The notes: a model not told the origin generated them from the sequence alone. A stretch of 64,000 bases of DNA from Terrimonas ginsenosidimutans (GCF_022012415.1 NZ_JAKLTR010000002.1:558001-622000), one strand, 5' to 3'; numbered from the stretch's first letter, positions 8,947 through 17,191 are shown. Made by a program: numbers and translations.

Positions 8947-9870
8947 ATGAAAAGACTTGGTGCAGGTTTATTGCTCACTTTTCTGGTGCTGAACAGCTGT
9001 GCGCAGAAAAGCAAAACAAAGCAGGCGAATAGTACCGCGGAGGAAAAAACCCTTCTCTGGAAAATTTCAGGCAATGGTTTAGAAAAGCCATCTTACCTGT
9101 TTGGTACGATCCACGTATTGTGTAAAGATGATGCAGTATTGAGTGATAACCTTCTTACGGCGATCGCCAATGCTGACAATGTTTACCTGGAGGTTGATCT
9201 CAGCAATATGCTTGAGGCATTTTCCGTACTAAGTAAAATGCAGATGAAAGGAGATACAACCTTAAAGGATTTGCTTAGTAAGGAAGACTATGCAAAAGTG
9301 AGGGCTCATTTCGAAAAAGAAGGCACGATGTTGCCGTTTTCCGTATTGGAGAAATACAAGCCGATCCTTGCGTCTTCATTGCTGATGCAGGGGGATCTGC
9401 CTTGTGATAAACATACGGCCATGGAGCAGGAGATCATGACTGTTGCAAAAAAACACAGCAAAAAAATTAAAGGCCTTGAAACGATGAGTTACCAGGCAGA
9501 AGTACTGGACGGCATCCCTTATAAAATGCAGGCGCAGCAATTGGTTTCGTATGTTGACCAGGCGAAAAATGGCGATTCCACATCGCAGGATTTTACCAGG
9601 CTGATGGATGCATACCGGGAACAGGATCTTCATAAACTGGAGGCATTGATGCTGAAAGATGAAGCCGGAATTGCAGAGTATTCTGAGATCTTGTTGTTCA
9701 ACCGTAACCGCAATTGGATCGAAAAAATGAAGCAGGTTCTTCCCGGGCATTCATTCGTATTTGCAGTGGGAGCCGGGCATCTTCCGGGAGAGCAGGGGGT
9801 GATCAATCTGCTGCGCAAAGCGGGATATACGGTCAGCCCGGTGGCCAACAAGACTGTCAAAACCATATAG
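8947..9870 (+). CDS. TraB/GumN-family lipoprotein
   Basis: A 307-residue lipoprotein: signal peptide MKRLGAGLLLTFLVLNSC with lipobox LNSC (acylated Cys about residue 18), then a TraB/GumN domain. The family landmarks are present: YLFGTIHVLCKDD near the N-terminus, a long helical middle, and FAVGAGHLPGEQGVINLLRKAGY at the end, where the GT.H and G..H motifs correspond to the metal-binding pattern shared with Tiki-type metalloproteases. The domain occurs in animals and bacteria; in bacteria the substrate is unknown. ATG 8947 is chosen over a TTG three bases earlier. It is followed by convergent ndk with repeat A1 between. Confidence 0.87.
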   Translation: MKRLGAGLLLTFLVLNSCAQKSKTKQANSTAEEKTLLWKISGNGLEKPSYLFGTIHVLCKDDAVLSDNLLTAIANADNVYLEVDLSNMLEAFSVLSKMQMKGDTTLKDLLSKEDYAKVRAHFEKEGTMLPFSVLEKYKPILASSLLMQGDLPCDKHTAMEQEIMTVAKKHSKKIKGLETMSYQAEVLDGIPYKMQAQQLVSYVDQAKNGDSTSQDFTRLMDAYREQDLHKLEALMLKDEAGIAEYSEILLFNRNRNWIEKMKQVLPGHSFVFAVGAGHLPGEQGVINLLRKAGYTVSPVANKTVKTI

Positions 9871-9883
9871 AGATAGCGGTTAT

Positions 9884-9980
9884 AAAAGTTTAAAGGTTTA
9901 ATTGTTTAAAAGTTGATAGTTCAAAGGAGTTAGCTCCCGACGAACCTTAAACTTTTAAACAATTAAACCTTTAAACTTTT
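9884..9980. repeat. Word-repeat inverted element A1 (31-bp perfect arms)
   Basis: Arms 9884-9914 and 9950-9980 are perfect inverted copies of 31 bases, built from TTTAAA/AATTAAAC words, around a 35-base spacer. It fills the convergent gap between the TraB-like gene and ndk and could terminate both transcripts, though no pure T run follows. Best-preserved member of word family A. Confidence 0.85.
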
Positions 9981-10019
9981 GAACGATTAACGTTCTCTAT
10001 AATGCGTGTACTGGCTTAC

Positions 10020-10436
10020 TTAGAACTGCTCCAGACCGCTGAAGAAGAAACTTCCTTCGATCTTCGCATTTTCATCACTGTCACTTCCGTGTACAGCGTT
10101 CTCGCCGAGTGAAGTTGCATATAATTTGCGGATCGTACCTTCTGCAGCCTGTGCCGGGTTTGTAGCGCCGATCAGCTCACGGAAAGATGCAACTGCATTA
10201 TCCTTTTCCAGGATCGCTGCATAAATAGGTCCGCTGCTCATAAATTCCACCAGCTCACCATAAAAAGGCCTTTCCTTGTGCACGGCATAAAATTCACCAG
10301 CTTTCTCTGCAGAAAGTTTTGTGAGTTTCAGCGCTACTATACGATATCCTTCTTTGATGAAACGATCGATAATAGCACCGGAATGACCGTTCTTAAAGGC
10401 ATCCGGCTTGATCATGGTAAATGTTCTGTTGCTCAT
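10020..10436 (-). CDS. ndk: Nucleoside-diphosphate kinase
   Basis: Transfers the gamma phosphate of ATP to NDPs through a phosphohistidine, keeping NTP and dNTP pools balanced in the cytoplasm. The 138 residues match the family's usual 135-155. Nucleotide-binding KPDAFKNG is at the start, and the catalytic H116 sits in NAVHGSDS. The C-terminal part has the expected ENAKIE and FF segment. Start ATG at 10436. It is divergent from nrnA, and the shared upstream region holds inverted element C1. Confidence 0.96.
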   Translation of the reverse strand: MSNRTFTMIKPDAFKNGHSGAIIDRFIKEGYRIVALKLTKLSAEKAGEFYAVHKERPFYGELVEFMSSGPIYAAILEKDNAVASFRELIGATNPAQAAEGTIRKLYATSLGENAVHGSDSDENAKIEGSFFFSGLEQF

Positions 10437-10492
10437 ATAAAGATGTATAACTTTTGGCCCGCGAAGGTAGGGAAAGTTTCGGGAAAAGGGAT

Positions 10493-10613
10493 GTTCGTAA
10501 TTCGTTATCCGTTGACCGTTCGCCGTTGTCCGATAAGTGGTTGCCCCTCAAAAAATCATAACAAATGGCTGTAGTCCTACCGCTCAGCGGTGAACGGTCA
10601 ACGGACAACGAAC
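10493..10613. repeat. Word-repeat inverted element C1
   Basis: Built from CCGTTGACC/CCGTTGTCC words. TCCGTTGACCGTTCGCCG (10508-10525) has an inverted partner at 10588-10605 with one mismatch, and flanking GTTCGT/ACGAAC words extend it. It lies in the divergent ndk/nrnA promoter region, so a terminator role is unlikely. A second, looser copy is at 60530-60680. Confidence 0.75.
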
Positions 10614-10639
10614 AAAACTCCTATCTTCGCCACCGTTTT

Positions 10640-11653
10640 ATGAAACCAATACAGGAAATATTCCCGGAGCTGGTGAATCCGAGGAAAGTTGTTATCACCA
10701 TGCACCAGAAGCCCGATGCGGATGCAATGGGATCTTCTTTGGCATTAGCATTGTTTCTGAAGAAGTTAGGTCATCATGTGACAGTCGTTTCTCCTACAAA
10801 CTGGGCGAAATGGCTCGACTGGATGCCCGGATGCCGGGAAGTGCTTGACTGGGAGAACTATAATGGCCGCCCAAAAGCAGAAGCCGCGCTTGATGCCGCG
10901 GACTGGTTGTTCTGCCTGGATTTTAATATTTTTCACCGGACAAAGAACCTGGCGCCTAAGCTTCAGTCGATCCAGTGCACCAAAGTCCTGATCGATCACC
11001 ACCGGGAACCAGACTCCCTTTCCTTCAATTTTGGCATCAGCGACACACAAAAAAGCTCTACCTGCGAAATGATCTATGACTTTATCGTTGCCGCAGGTTA
11101 CCGCGATATGATCGATGAAGGGATAGGTGAGTGCATCTATGCGGGGGTAGTATCAGATACCGGCTCCTTTCGCTTTCCATCCGCGAAAGCATCGGTTCAT
11201 GAACTGGTTGCCGACCTGAAATCCAAAGGCCTGGAGCATTCCAAAGTACACGAGAACCTCTTCGATAATTTTCTGGAAAACAAATTGCGCTTTACGGGAC
11301 ATATATTGCTGAACCGTATGGAAGTTTTCTATGAATACAATACAGCACTGATCGCGATCCCGAAATCGGATCTGTTGAAATACTATATCAAAACCGGTGA
11401 TACGGAAGGACTGGTGAACTTCCCCCAATCGATACAGGGGATCAAGCTCGTGGGGTTGTGCATCGACAGGGACGAGGAACGCAAATGGAGTTTCCGCAGT
11501 AAAGGCGATTTCGACACCAATACCTTTGCACGCACCTATTTCGAAGGCGGCGGACATTACAATGCTTCCGGTGGCAGAAGCAGCGACTCTCTCGAAGTTA
11601 CCGTTCAGAAATTCAAACAGGCAATTAAAGAAAACAAATCTCTACTACAATAA
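10640..11653 (+). CDS. nrnA: DHH-family phosphoesterase (NrnA-type nanoRNase/pAp phosphatase)
   Basis: A 337-residue cytoplasmic phosphoesterase that degrades very short RNAs and dephosphorylates pAp. DHH domain motifs are clear: D26/D28 in KPDADAMGSS, D119-H120-H121 in LIDHHREPD, and SDTGSF; the C-terminal DHHA1 domain has the GGGHYNASGG loop. ATG 10640 is chosen because homologues start just before I..FPEL; the reading frame continues upstream through the C1 repeat only by chance. A TATCTTCG -7-like box ends 11 bases before the ATG, giving a very short leader. It is seven bases from the downstream FKBP gene, so the two form an operon. A DHH phosphoesterase next to an FKBP lipoprotein also occurs at the gldI locus of gliding Flavobacteria, from memory. 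Confidence 0.9.
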   Translation: MKPIQEIFPELVNPRKVVITMHQKPDADAMGSSLALALFLKKLGHHVTVVSPTNWAKWLDWMPGCREVLDWENYNGRPKAEAALDAADWLFCLDFNIFHRTKNLAPKLQSIQCTKVLIDHHREPDSLSFNFGISDTQKSSTCEMIYDFIVAAGYRDMIDEGIGECIYAGVVSDTGSFRFPSAKASVHELVADLKSKGLEHSKVHENLFDNFLENKLRFTGHILLNRMEVFYEYNTALIAIPKSDLLKYYIKTGDTEGLVNFPQSIQGIKLVGLCIDRDEERKWSFRSKGDFDTNTFARTYFEGGGHYNASGGRSSDSLEVTVQKFKQAIKENKSLLQ

Positions 11654-11660
11654 CTCAAAC

Positions 11661-12644
11661 ATGAAAAGAACCCATTATTTGTGGATCGCGATTGCAGCCC
11701 TGGCTTTTTCGGCGTGCAACGATGTGAATTACAAGAAGACGAAAAGCGGCTTGCTGTACAAGATCATTTCTTCGGGCGGTAAAGATTCTGTTGCCAAAGT
11801 TGGCGATTGGATCAAAGTAAATTATGTACAAAAGATCGATGACTCCGTTCTGATGTCAAGCTTTGGCAAAATGCCCGCTTTCCAGAAAGTGGCTGAGTCA
11901 AATGCAGACTACACACCAAATGAGATCTTCGGCATGCTGAAAAAAGGTGATAGCGCTGTAACGGTGATCCTGATCGATTCTATCATCAAAAAAGGACTGG
12001 CGACTGCTGAAACCCTTCCTCCTTACATGAAGAAAGGTAGCCGTCTGACTATCTCTTTCAGAGTGGTAGATGTTTTCCGTAATGACAGCACTTACCAGGC
12101 TGATTTCAAGGCGGAAATGGACAGAGACATGCCGCGTCAGCAAAAAGAGCAGGCTGAGCAAATGGCAAAACAACAGAAAGATGCGGAAGAAGCACGCCGT
12201 AAAGAAGAAGATGAACTGGAGAAATCCGGTGAGAAAGCAAAACAGGTTGGTGCACTCGAGTCATATTTCAAAGCGAAAAACATTACAGTTAAACAGGTTG
12301 CTCCCGGTACTTACGTTCAGCTGATCAGACAGGGCAATGGTCCGGTGGCTGATTCCGGCAAATTTGTTACCATCAACTATAATGGTAAACATTTCGATAC
12401 GGACAGCTCTTTCCAGGCGAGTTCATTTACACCACAACTGTATGTAACACCCCTGATCGCCGGCTTCCAGGATGGATTAAAAGGAATGAAAGAAGGCGAT
12501 AAAGGAACCATTTATATCGCGGGGTTCCGTGCATATGGCAAGAATCCTCCCCAAGGCTCTCCGTTTAAACCATACGAAGCGTTAAAGTTCGAGGTTGAAA
12601 TCACAAAAGTCTCAGACTCAGCACCTGACCAACCTCAGCAATAA
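11661..12644 (+). CDS. FKBP-type peptidyl-prolyl isomerase lipoprotein, two FKBP domains
   Basis: A 327-residue exported lipoprotein: lipobox LAFSAC puts the lipidated Cys near residue 19. Residues about 25-145 form a first, divergent FKBP-like domain (GDWIKVNYV...GSRLTISFRVVDVF), followed by a charged coiled linker (QQKEQAEQMAKQQKDAEEARRKEEDE) and a second FKBP domain (GKFVTINYNGKHFD...IAGFQDGLKGMKEGDKGTIYI). It probably assists folding of exported proteins in the periplasm. It follows nrnA by seven bases in one operon. Possible relation to GldI of the gliding machinery is suggested by gene order only; this protein is longer than GldI. Confidence 0.88.
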   Translation: MKRTHYLWIAIAALAFSACNDVNYKKTKSGLLYKIISSGGKDSVAKVGDWIKVNYVQKIDDSVLMSSFGKMPAFQKVAESNADYTPNEIFGMLKKGDSAVTVILIDSIIKKGLATAETLPPYMKKGSRLTISFRVVDVFRNDSTYQADFKAEMDRDMPRQQKEQAEQMAKQQKDAEEARRKEEDELEKSGEKAKQVGALESYFKAKNITVKQVAPGTYVQLIRQGNGPVADSGKFVTINYNGKHFDTDSSFQASSFTPQLYVTPLIAGFQDGLKGMKEGDKGTIYIAGFRAYGKNPPQGSPFKPYEALKFEVEITKVSDSAPDQPQQ

Positions 12645-12707
12645 CAAGAAATTGAGCCAGATCAATCTGTTATGGCGGGTTAAATGAAAATAATGTTGCA
12701 CCTTTGT

Positions 12708-12734
12708 ACCGTTCCGCTCACCAGGCGGAACGGT
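12708..12734 (+). other. 10-bp GC-rich hairpin
   Basis: ACCGTTCCGC (12708-12717) pairs with GCGGAACGGT (12725-12734) across a 7-base loop. It lies 64 bases past the FKBP stop and may end that transcript, although no T run follows. It also begins a few bases after a CACCTTTG box, so it could be the 5' hairpin of a new RNA. Confidence 0.5.
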
Positions 12735-12739
12735 TCTCA

Positions 12740-12966
12740 TTTAACGGTTTACGTGATGGCCCCGTTTTTAGTCCAAGATTCCAATTGGCGTCCCTTTCGA
12801 AAATTACAAACCAAGTCCGCCGTACTTCTTTCTGCTTAAAATAGTAGTCCAAGTTCCTTTGAACCCCCTAAAGAACACACATTAAGGCATCTGATGTTCT
12901 ACCGTCTTGATGTAACAAGTCAGAAAGCACTCGTAGTAAGCGTAAGCCGAAGGGAGTGCTTTTTTT
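12740..12966 (+). ncRNA. Candidate structured RNA ending in a terminator
   Basis: No open frame fits here, yet the stretch ends in a strong terminator and contains a chain of small stems: GTTC/GAAC (about 12852-12863), AGAACA/TGTTCT (about 12872-12900), CTTG/CAAG (about 12906-12919). A terminator with no gene before it argues for an untranslated RNA. I do not recognise 6S, tmRNA, RNase P or SRP RNA signatures. Boundaries are approximate. Confidence 0.3.
12924..12966 (+). terminator. Strong Rho-independent terminator without an upstream CDS
   Basis: AAAGCACTC (12924-12932) pairs with GAGTGCTTT (12954-12962), followed directly by more Ts. The 21-base loop has a further small stem. The nearest upstream gene ends 280 bases earlier. 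Confidence 0.75.
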
Positions 12967-13118
12967 GTTTTGACATATGAGGTTGCCGCCGGGATCAAAA
13001 AGATGGATCAGGAAAAAAGGTTGGGGGAAGGGAACCCAGGCAGTCGCTCAAAAGATTTATCGCCCTCAGCGTGTCAGCTTGTCACCATTTTTCACTGCTT
13101 AAAATCCCGTCAAACTTT

Positions 13119-13162
13119 GGACGGCCAAAGGACGACCAAGAGACGGACTAACGACGACTAAC
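13119..13162. repeat. Word-repeat H (GGAC/CTAACGAC words)
   Basis: A run of degenerate copies of a GGACGACCAA / GACTAACGAC word, four in about 44 bases, with no inverted partner seen nearby. Same style as the other word repeats but a different word. Confidence 0.5.
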
Positions 13163-13169
13163 AAGCATT

Positions 13170-13345
13170 GCAAAAACACGCGAAGTTTGACCCTGAATGA
13201 CTATCATCAGGCAATACATCAGCTGGCTTCGCGTGCCAGAATGTCGTATCTAAGGAGAATATATCGCTTCTTAAAAACTTGTAAGTGGACAAGTGATAAT
13301 GACCCGTTTGCAGAATACCGGCAAGCCTGATTACATCAGGCGAGG
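13170..13345. other. Paired stems in a gene-free stretch
   Basis: CACGCGAAG (13177-13185) pairs with CTTCGCGTG (13227-13235); inside it CCTGA (13192-13196) pairs with TCAGG (13207-13211). A further stem, GCCTGA/TCAGGC, is at 13325-13341. The CCTGA-x-ATCAGGC pattern appears twice. Could be a structured RNA or a decayed repeat; no gene is visible from 12645 to 13476. Confidence 0.35.
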
Positions 13346-13362
13346 GACCGAAGCAAAAGCAA

Positions 13363-13398
13363 AAACTTTAAACTTTTAAACCATTAAACATTTAAACA
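13363..13398. repeat. Word-repeat A2, single arm
   Basis: Four successive TTTAAAC / CATTAAAC words, matching one arm of element A1 but without an opposing arm in the same gap. Confidence 0.6.
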
Positions 13399-13476
13399 AC
13401 CATCCCACAACTTTTACGCCTGATCCCAACACGATCCGGGATACCGTTATTGCCGGTTCAGGAGGTTTTTTCTTCA

Positions 13477-14304
13477 CTAGTAATGCGTTGCTCTGACCAG
13501 GGTGATGGCTTCCTTCGCAGCTTTCACGTCGTGTACCCGAAGTATATGCGCTCCATTCATAAGAGCTATTGTGTTCAGTACTGTCGTGCCATTGAGTGCA
13601 TCTTCCGCCGTTATGCCAAGCGTTTTGTAAACGGTTCCCTTTCTTGAAAGCCCGACCAGCAGCGGCATGTCAGGTATTGACAAGGCTCTCAGGAGATGCA
13701 ACAGTTCAAAATTGTGCGGGATCGTTTTTCCAAAGCCAAAACCCGGATCAAGAATGATGTCGTTAATACCAGCAGCTCTCAGTAATGCGATCCTTTCTAT
13801 AAAAAAATCCAGTACCTCAAGGGATATATTTTCGTAGACAGGCGCCTGTTGCATGGTCTGCGGTGTCCCTTTCATATGCATGAGCACATAAGGCACCTGC
13901 AGACCAGCCACGGCCGGGATCATCGCCTCATCCAGTGAACCGGCACTGATATCATTTACCACCGAAGCTCCGGCGGCAACAGCTTCCTGCGCAACTTTAG
14001 CGTAATAGGTATCAATAGACAGTATGGCCTGGGGGAAACGCTCGTGAATGGCGGCGATCCCTTCTATCGTGCGGCCGAGTTCTTCTTCCTGTGACACAGG
14101 CTCACTGCCCGGCCGGGTGCTCTGGCCACCGATATCAAGCATTACGGCACCATCGTTCAGCATATCTTCAGCCTGCCGCAGCATTGCGTCAACAGAGCCA
14201 TGACGGCTCGGCGAAAAAAAAGAGTCCGGCGTCGCATTGATGATCCCCATCACCACAGGCTCTTCGATCTTTAGTAATCTTCCTTTACAATTCAACGTAA
14301 ACAT
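13477..14304 (-). CDS. folP: Dihydropteroate synthase
   Basis: Condenses p-aminobenzoate with dihydropterin pyrophosphate in folate synthesis. A 275-residue TIM-barrel enzyme, usual length. Family signatures: GIINATPDSFF near the start, LDIGGQSTRPGSE (pterin loop), SIDTYYAKVA, and LDPGFGFGKT. ATG at 14304 (MFTLNCKGRLL) is chosen; the frame stays open 27 codons upstream but into the divergent promoter region with no family resemblance. The target of sulfonamides; nothing suggests a resistance allele. It is divergent from the DUF1599 gene. Confidence 0.95.
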   Translation of the reverse strand: MFTLNCKGRLLKIEEPVVMGIINATPDSFFSPSRHGSVDAMLRQAEDMLNDGAVMLDIGGQSTRPGSEPVSQEEELGRTIEGIAAIHERFPQAILSIDTYYAKVAQEAVAAGASVVNDISAGSLDEAMIPAVAGLQVPYVLMHMKGTPQTMQQAPVYENISLEVLDFFIERIALLRAAGINDIILDPGFGFGKTIPHNFELLHLLRALSIPDMPLLVGLSRKGTVYKTLGITAEDALNGTTVLNTIALMNGAHILRVHDVKAAKEAITLVRATHY

Positions 14305-14407
14305 TAAAATACGATTCGTTATTTTTGAAGCTAAAGATAAACAGAGTACGGCGATCGGCGTGAAGTAAACAAAACGACCGGACATTTGTACCAGATCTAC
14401 TTACATT

Positions 14408-14953
14408 ATGGCATCAACAAACGACCAATACGACCAGGTAATTACTGGCTGCCGGGACATTTTTCTCAAGAAAACAGCTGACTATGGTACCGCATGGCGT
14501 GTTTTGCGCACGATCTCCGTGGTCGATCAGCTGTTCATCAAAGCCCAGCGGATCCGTACCATACAGGAAAAGAAGCAGCAAAAGATCGCCGACGACATCG
14601 GTGGAGAATTCAAAGGCATTATCAACTATGCCGTGATCGGACTTATCCAACTGGAACTCAAACCTGATGCGCCGGAAGAACTGGCAGTGGAAACTGTATC
14701 GGACTTATACAGCAGGCATATTGCCGAAACAAAACGGCTGATGCAGGATAAGAACCACGACTATGGTGAAGCATGGCGCAGCATGAGCCAGGAAAGCTTT
14801 GTTGATCTTATACTGATGAAACTTTTGCGAATCAAACAGATCCTCGCGAATGATGGCAAGACGCTGATCAGTGAAGGAGTGGATGCCAACTATCATGATA
14901 TCATCAATTACTCAGTGTTCGCATTGATCCTTTCTTCGGAAGACAAAAAGTGA
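14408..14953 (+). CDS. DUF1599 protein with an internal duplication
   Basis: A 181-residue soluble protein made of two copies of the DUF1599 unit: KTADYGTAWRVLR (about residues 22-34) recurs as KNHDYGEAWRSMS (about 115-127), each followed by a helix with R-I and later by an H/G-x-IINY segment (FKGIINYAVIGLI and YHDIINYSVFALI). DUF1599 is listed in Pfam as nucleotide-modification-associated domain 1, a name based on phage gene neighbourhoods; its reaction is not known. In Bacteroidota it is a chromosomal gene that I recall next to folP and a DoxX-type gene, as here. Tandem duplication makes a pseudo-dimer plausible. Confidence 0.85.
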   Translation: MASTNDQYDQVITGCRDIFLKKTADYGTAWRVLRTISVVDQLFIKAQRIRTIQEKKQQKIADDIGGEFKGIINYAVIGLIQLELKPDAPEELAVETVSDLYSRHIAETKRLMQDKNHDYGEAWRSMSQESFVDLILMKLLRIKQILANDGKTLISEGVDANYHDIINYSVFALILSSEDKK

Positions 14954-15005
14954 GTGAATGACCCGCAAAAGTTCCCGGGGCATTCTATCCCATAAAAATC
15001 AAGCT

Positions 15006-16112
15006 ATGAAATTACTGATCAATATCGTTCGCGTTCTCGTTGGATTGTTGTTTATATTTTCAGGCCTTATCAAGGCCAATGATCCGCTTGGATTGAGTTA
15101 TAAAATGCAGGAGTTCTTTGAACTCTGGGGAATGGAACAATTTAACGGTCATACGCTTTGGCTCTCTGTAGTCATGATCGCCTTTGAGATCATTGCCGGT
15201 GTGGCATTGCTTCTTGGCTGGCGAATGAAATTGTTCATATGGCTGCTATTGCTGCTTATCGTGTTCTTTACCTTTCTTACGGGATATGCTTTTCTTTCCG
15301 GCAAATTCAAGAACTGTGGCTGTTTCGGGGATTGTATTCCGATCACGCCGCTTACATCTTTCCTGAAAGACGTCATTCTCACGGTGATGATCCTTTTCCT
15401 GTTCAGGCATCGTGATAAGATCAACCCTTTATTCAGCAACAAACTGAATGTGGCATTGATGGTGCTGGGAACTGTTTTCAGTTTCGGTGTGCAATGGTAT
15501 ATGCTGAATTATCTTCCCTTATTCGATTGCCTGGCATACAAGAAAAATTATAATATCAAAGACAAGATGAAGGTTCCGGAGGGCGCGATCACTGATAGTT
15601 TTGCGATCCGTTTCATCTATCAGAAAGATGGAAAAGATGTTGAATTTGCACCAGAAAACCTGCCTGCGGATCTTGGCAGTTACACCTATAAAAGCCGCGA
15701 GGATAAACTGATCAGAAAAGGAAACGCTGAACCACCGATCAAAGGCTTTACGTTATCAGGTATTACGGATGCGGATTCTACGGATGTTGTGTTATCCCAG
15801 CCACGGGCGATCCTTCTTTTTGCGGAAGATTTTTCTACACCGGTATCCGCCTGGAAAGCGGATTTTGAAAAACTTTACGCCTCTGCAAAAGCGAAAAATA
15901 TTCCGGTCTATGCGATCACGGGGCGTTCGGAAGAAGCAAAACGCCAGTTCGCCGCAACCAGCTTTGGCGATATCCAGATCTTTACCTGCGATAATACCGC
16001 GATACGTACTGCTTCACGCACCAATCCTTCGGTTTATCTTTTAAAGGAGGGAACGATCGTTGAGAAGCAGAGCTACAAGCGCATGGAGAAGATCACTTCG
16101 CTGATACAATAG
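15006..16112 (+). CDS. BT_3928-type DoxX membrane protein with C-terminal domain
   Basis: A 368-residue inner-membrane protein. The first 190 residues form a DoxX/MauE-like four-helix membrane unit with a CGCFGDC cysteine cluster in the loop before helix 3, typical of proteins that handle thiol or quinone redox. The rest is a soluble domain of about 170 residues with an alpha/beta pattern (PRAILLFAEDFSTP, NIPVYAITGRS, NPSVYLLKEGTIV) reminiscent of a thioredoxin-like fold, without a CxxC. ATG 15006 is preferred over ATG 14958, since the membrane span then starts at once as in relatives. It follows DUF1599 closely (52 bases), probably one operon. Redox role is inferred. Confidence 0.82.
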   Translation: MKLLINIVRVLVGLLFIFSGLIKANDPLGLSYKMQEFFELWGMEQFNGHTLWLSVVMIAFEIIAGVALLLGWRMKLFIWLLLLLIVFFTFLTGYAFLSGKFKNCGCFGDCIPITPLTSFLKDVILTVMILFLFRHRDKINPLFSNKLNVALMVLGTVFSFGVQWYMLNYLPLFDCLAYKKNYNIKDKMKVPEGAITDSFAIRFIYQKDGKDVEFAPENLPADLGSYTYKSREDKLIRKGNAEPPIKGFTLSGITDADSTDVVLSQPRAILLFAEDFSTPVSAWKADFEKLYASAKAKNIPVYAITGRSEEAKRQFAATSFGDIQIFTCDNTAIRTASRTNPSVYLLKEGTIVEKQSYKRMEKITSLIQ

Positions 16113-16141
16113 ATCATTTCAAATAAAAAAGTTCACAGGTT

Positions 16142-17191
16142 ATGCTTCGTTATATCACCAAAAAAATATTGTACGGCATACTCGTGCTTATTGGCGTGGT
16201 GGTATTGGTGTTCTTCCTTTTCCAGGGCTTTGGAGATCCAAGCCGGCTGGTGATGGGACAATCGGGTGATGCAGCTACCCAGGCGAACATCCGTAAAGAA
16301 CTTTATCTTGATCAGCCCCGCTGGAAACAATTCATGTTCTACCTGAACGATGTATCACCGGTTGCGATCCATAGTAAAGAAGAGATAAAGCAGAAGAAGC
16401 TGAAAGGATTTTTTATCGGGGGCGAAACAAAGCTGGCCTTCAAAGTTCCTTATCTGCGTAAATCTTATCAGACCAAGAGGAATGTCGGAGATATGCTGTT
16501 GCAGGCATTACCCGGAACGCTCTTACTGGCTGTGGCGGCAATGCTGATCGCTGTAGCGATCGGTATTCCCCTGGGCGTGCTGGCCGCCGTAAAACAAAAT
16601 ACCTGGCTTGATACAACAGCGATCTTCTCAAGTATTGTGGGGATTTCCGCACCATCCTTTTTTATGGGCATAATACTCGCCTATATTTTTGGTTTTGTAC
16701 TGACCGACTGGACAGGACTGCATATTTCGGGAAGCTGGTTTGATATAGATCCGGTCACGGGCGCGAAAAAACTGACACTGGCAAACCTGATCCTTCCTGC
16801 GATCACCTTGGGTATCCGCCCGCTTGCGATCATCACGCAGCTAACGAGAAGCTCCATGCTGGATGTGCTTGACCAGGATTTTGTACGAACTGCTTATGCA
16901 AAAGGATTAAGCCGCCGCAAAGTTGTTTGGAAACATGCATTACGAAATGCACTGAACCCGGTCATTACCGCCATCACCGGGTGGTTCGCTGAATTACTGG
17001 CAGGTGCTTTCTTTGTCGAATACATTTTCGGATGGCAGGGCATCGGAAAGATGACAGTGGATGCACTGGAGAAACTCGACTATCCCGTGGTAATGGGATC
17101 CGTACTTATCGCCGCCGGATTTTTTATACTGGTGAATATCCTGGCAGATGTTCTGTATGGAGTGGTGGATCCGAGGGTGAGGAAAGTATAA
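16142..17191 (+). CDS. ABC transporter permease, DppB/OppB type
   Basis: Inner-membrane permease of dipeptide/oligopeptide ABC importers, 349 residues. It has the N-terminal DppB anchor helix (GILVLIGVVVLVFFLFQGF) and a BPD_transp_1 domain from about residue 115, with the EAA-like loop at R-TAYAKGLSRRKVVWKHALRNALNP that contacts the ATPase, and GWFAELLAGAFFVEYIFGWQGIG. A longer periplasmic loop (about residues 55-110) than in E. coli DppB is present. No DppC, ATPase or binding protein is encoded nearby, so its partners must be elsewhere in the genome. It trails the DoxX gene by 29 bases. Confidence 0.88.
   Translation: MLRYITKKILYGILVLIGVVVLVFFLFQGFGDPSRLVMGQSGDAATQANIRKELYLDQPRWKQFMFYLNDVSPVAIHSKEEIKQKKLKGFFIGGETKLAFKVPYLRKSYQTKRNVGDMLLQALPGTLLLAVAAMLIAVAIGIPLGVLAAVKQNTWLDTTAIFSSIVGISAPSFFMGIILAYIFGFVLTDWTGLHISGSWFDIDPVTGAKKLTLANLILPAITLGIRPLAIITQLTRSSMLDVLDQDFVRTAYAKGLSRRKVVWKHALRNALNPVITAITGWFAELLAGAFFVEYIFGWQGIGKMTVDALEKLDYPVVMGSVLIAAGFFILVNILADVLYGVVDPRVRKV

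Noticed and set aside
12970-13161. A 63-codon plus-strand frame after the terminator at 12966
   Set aside because: It starts inside the terminator tail, runs through word repeat H and has no visible domain.
13450-13647. Plus-strand frame opposite the end of folP
   Set aside because: It is antisense to a well-conserved gene and has no independent support.
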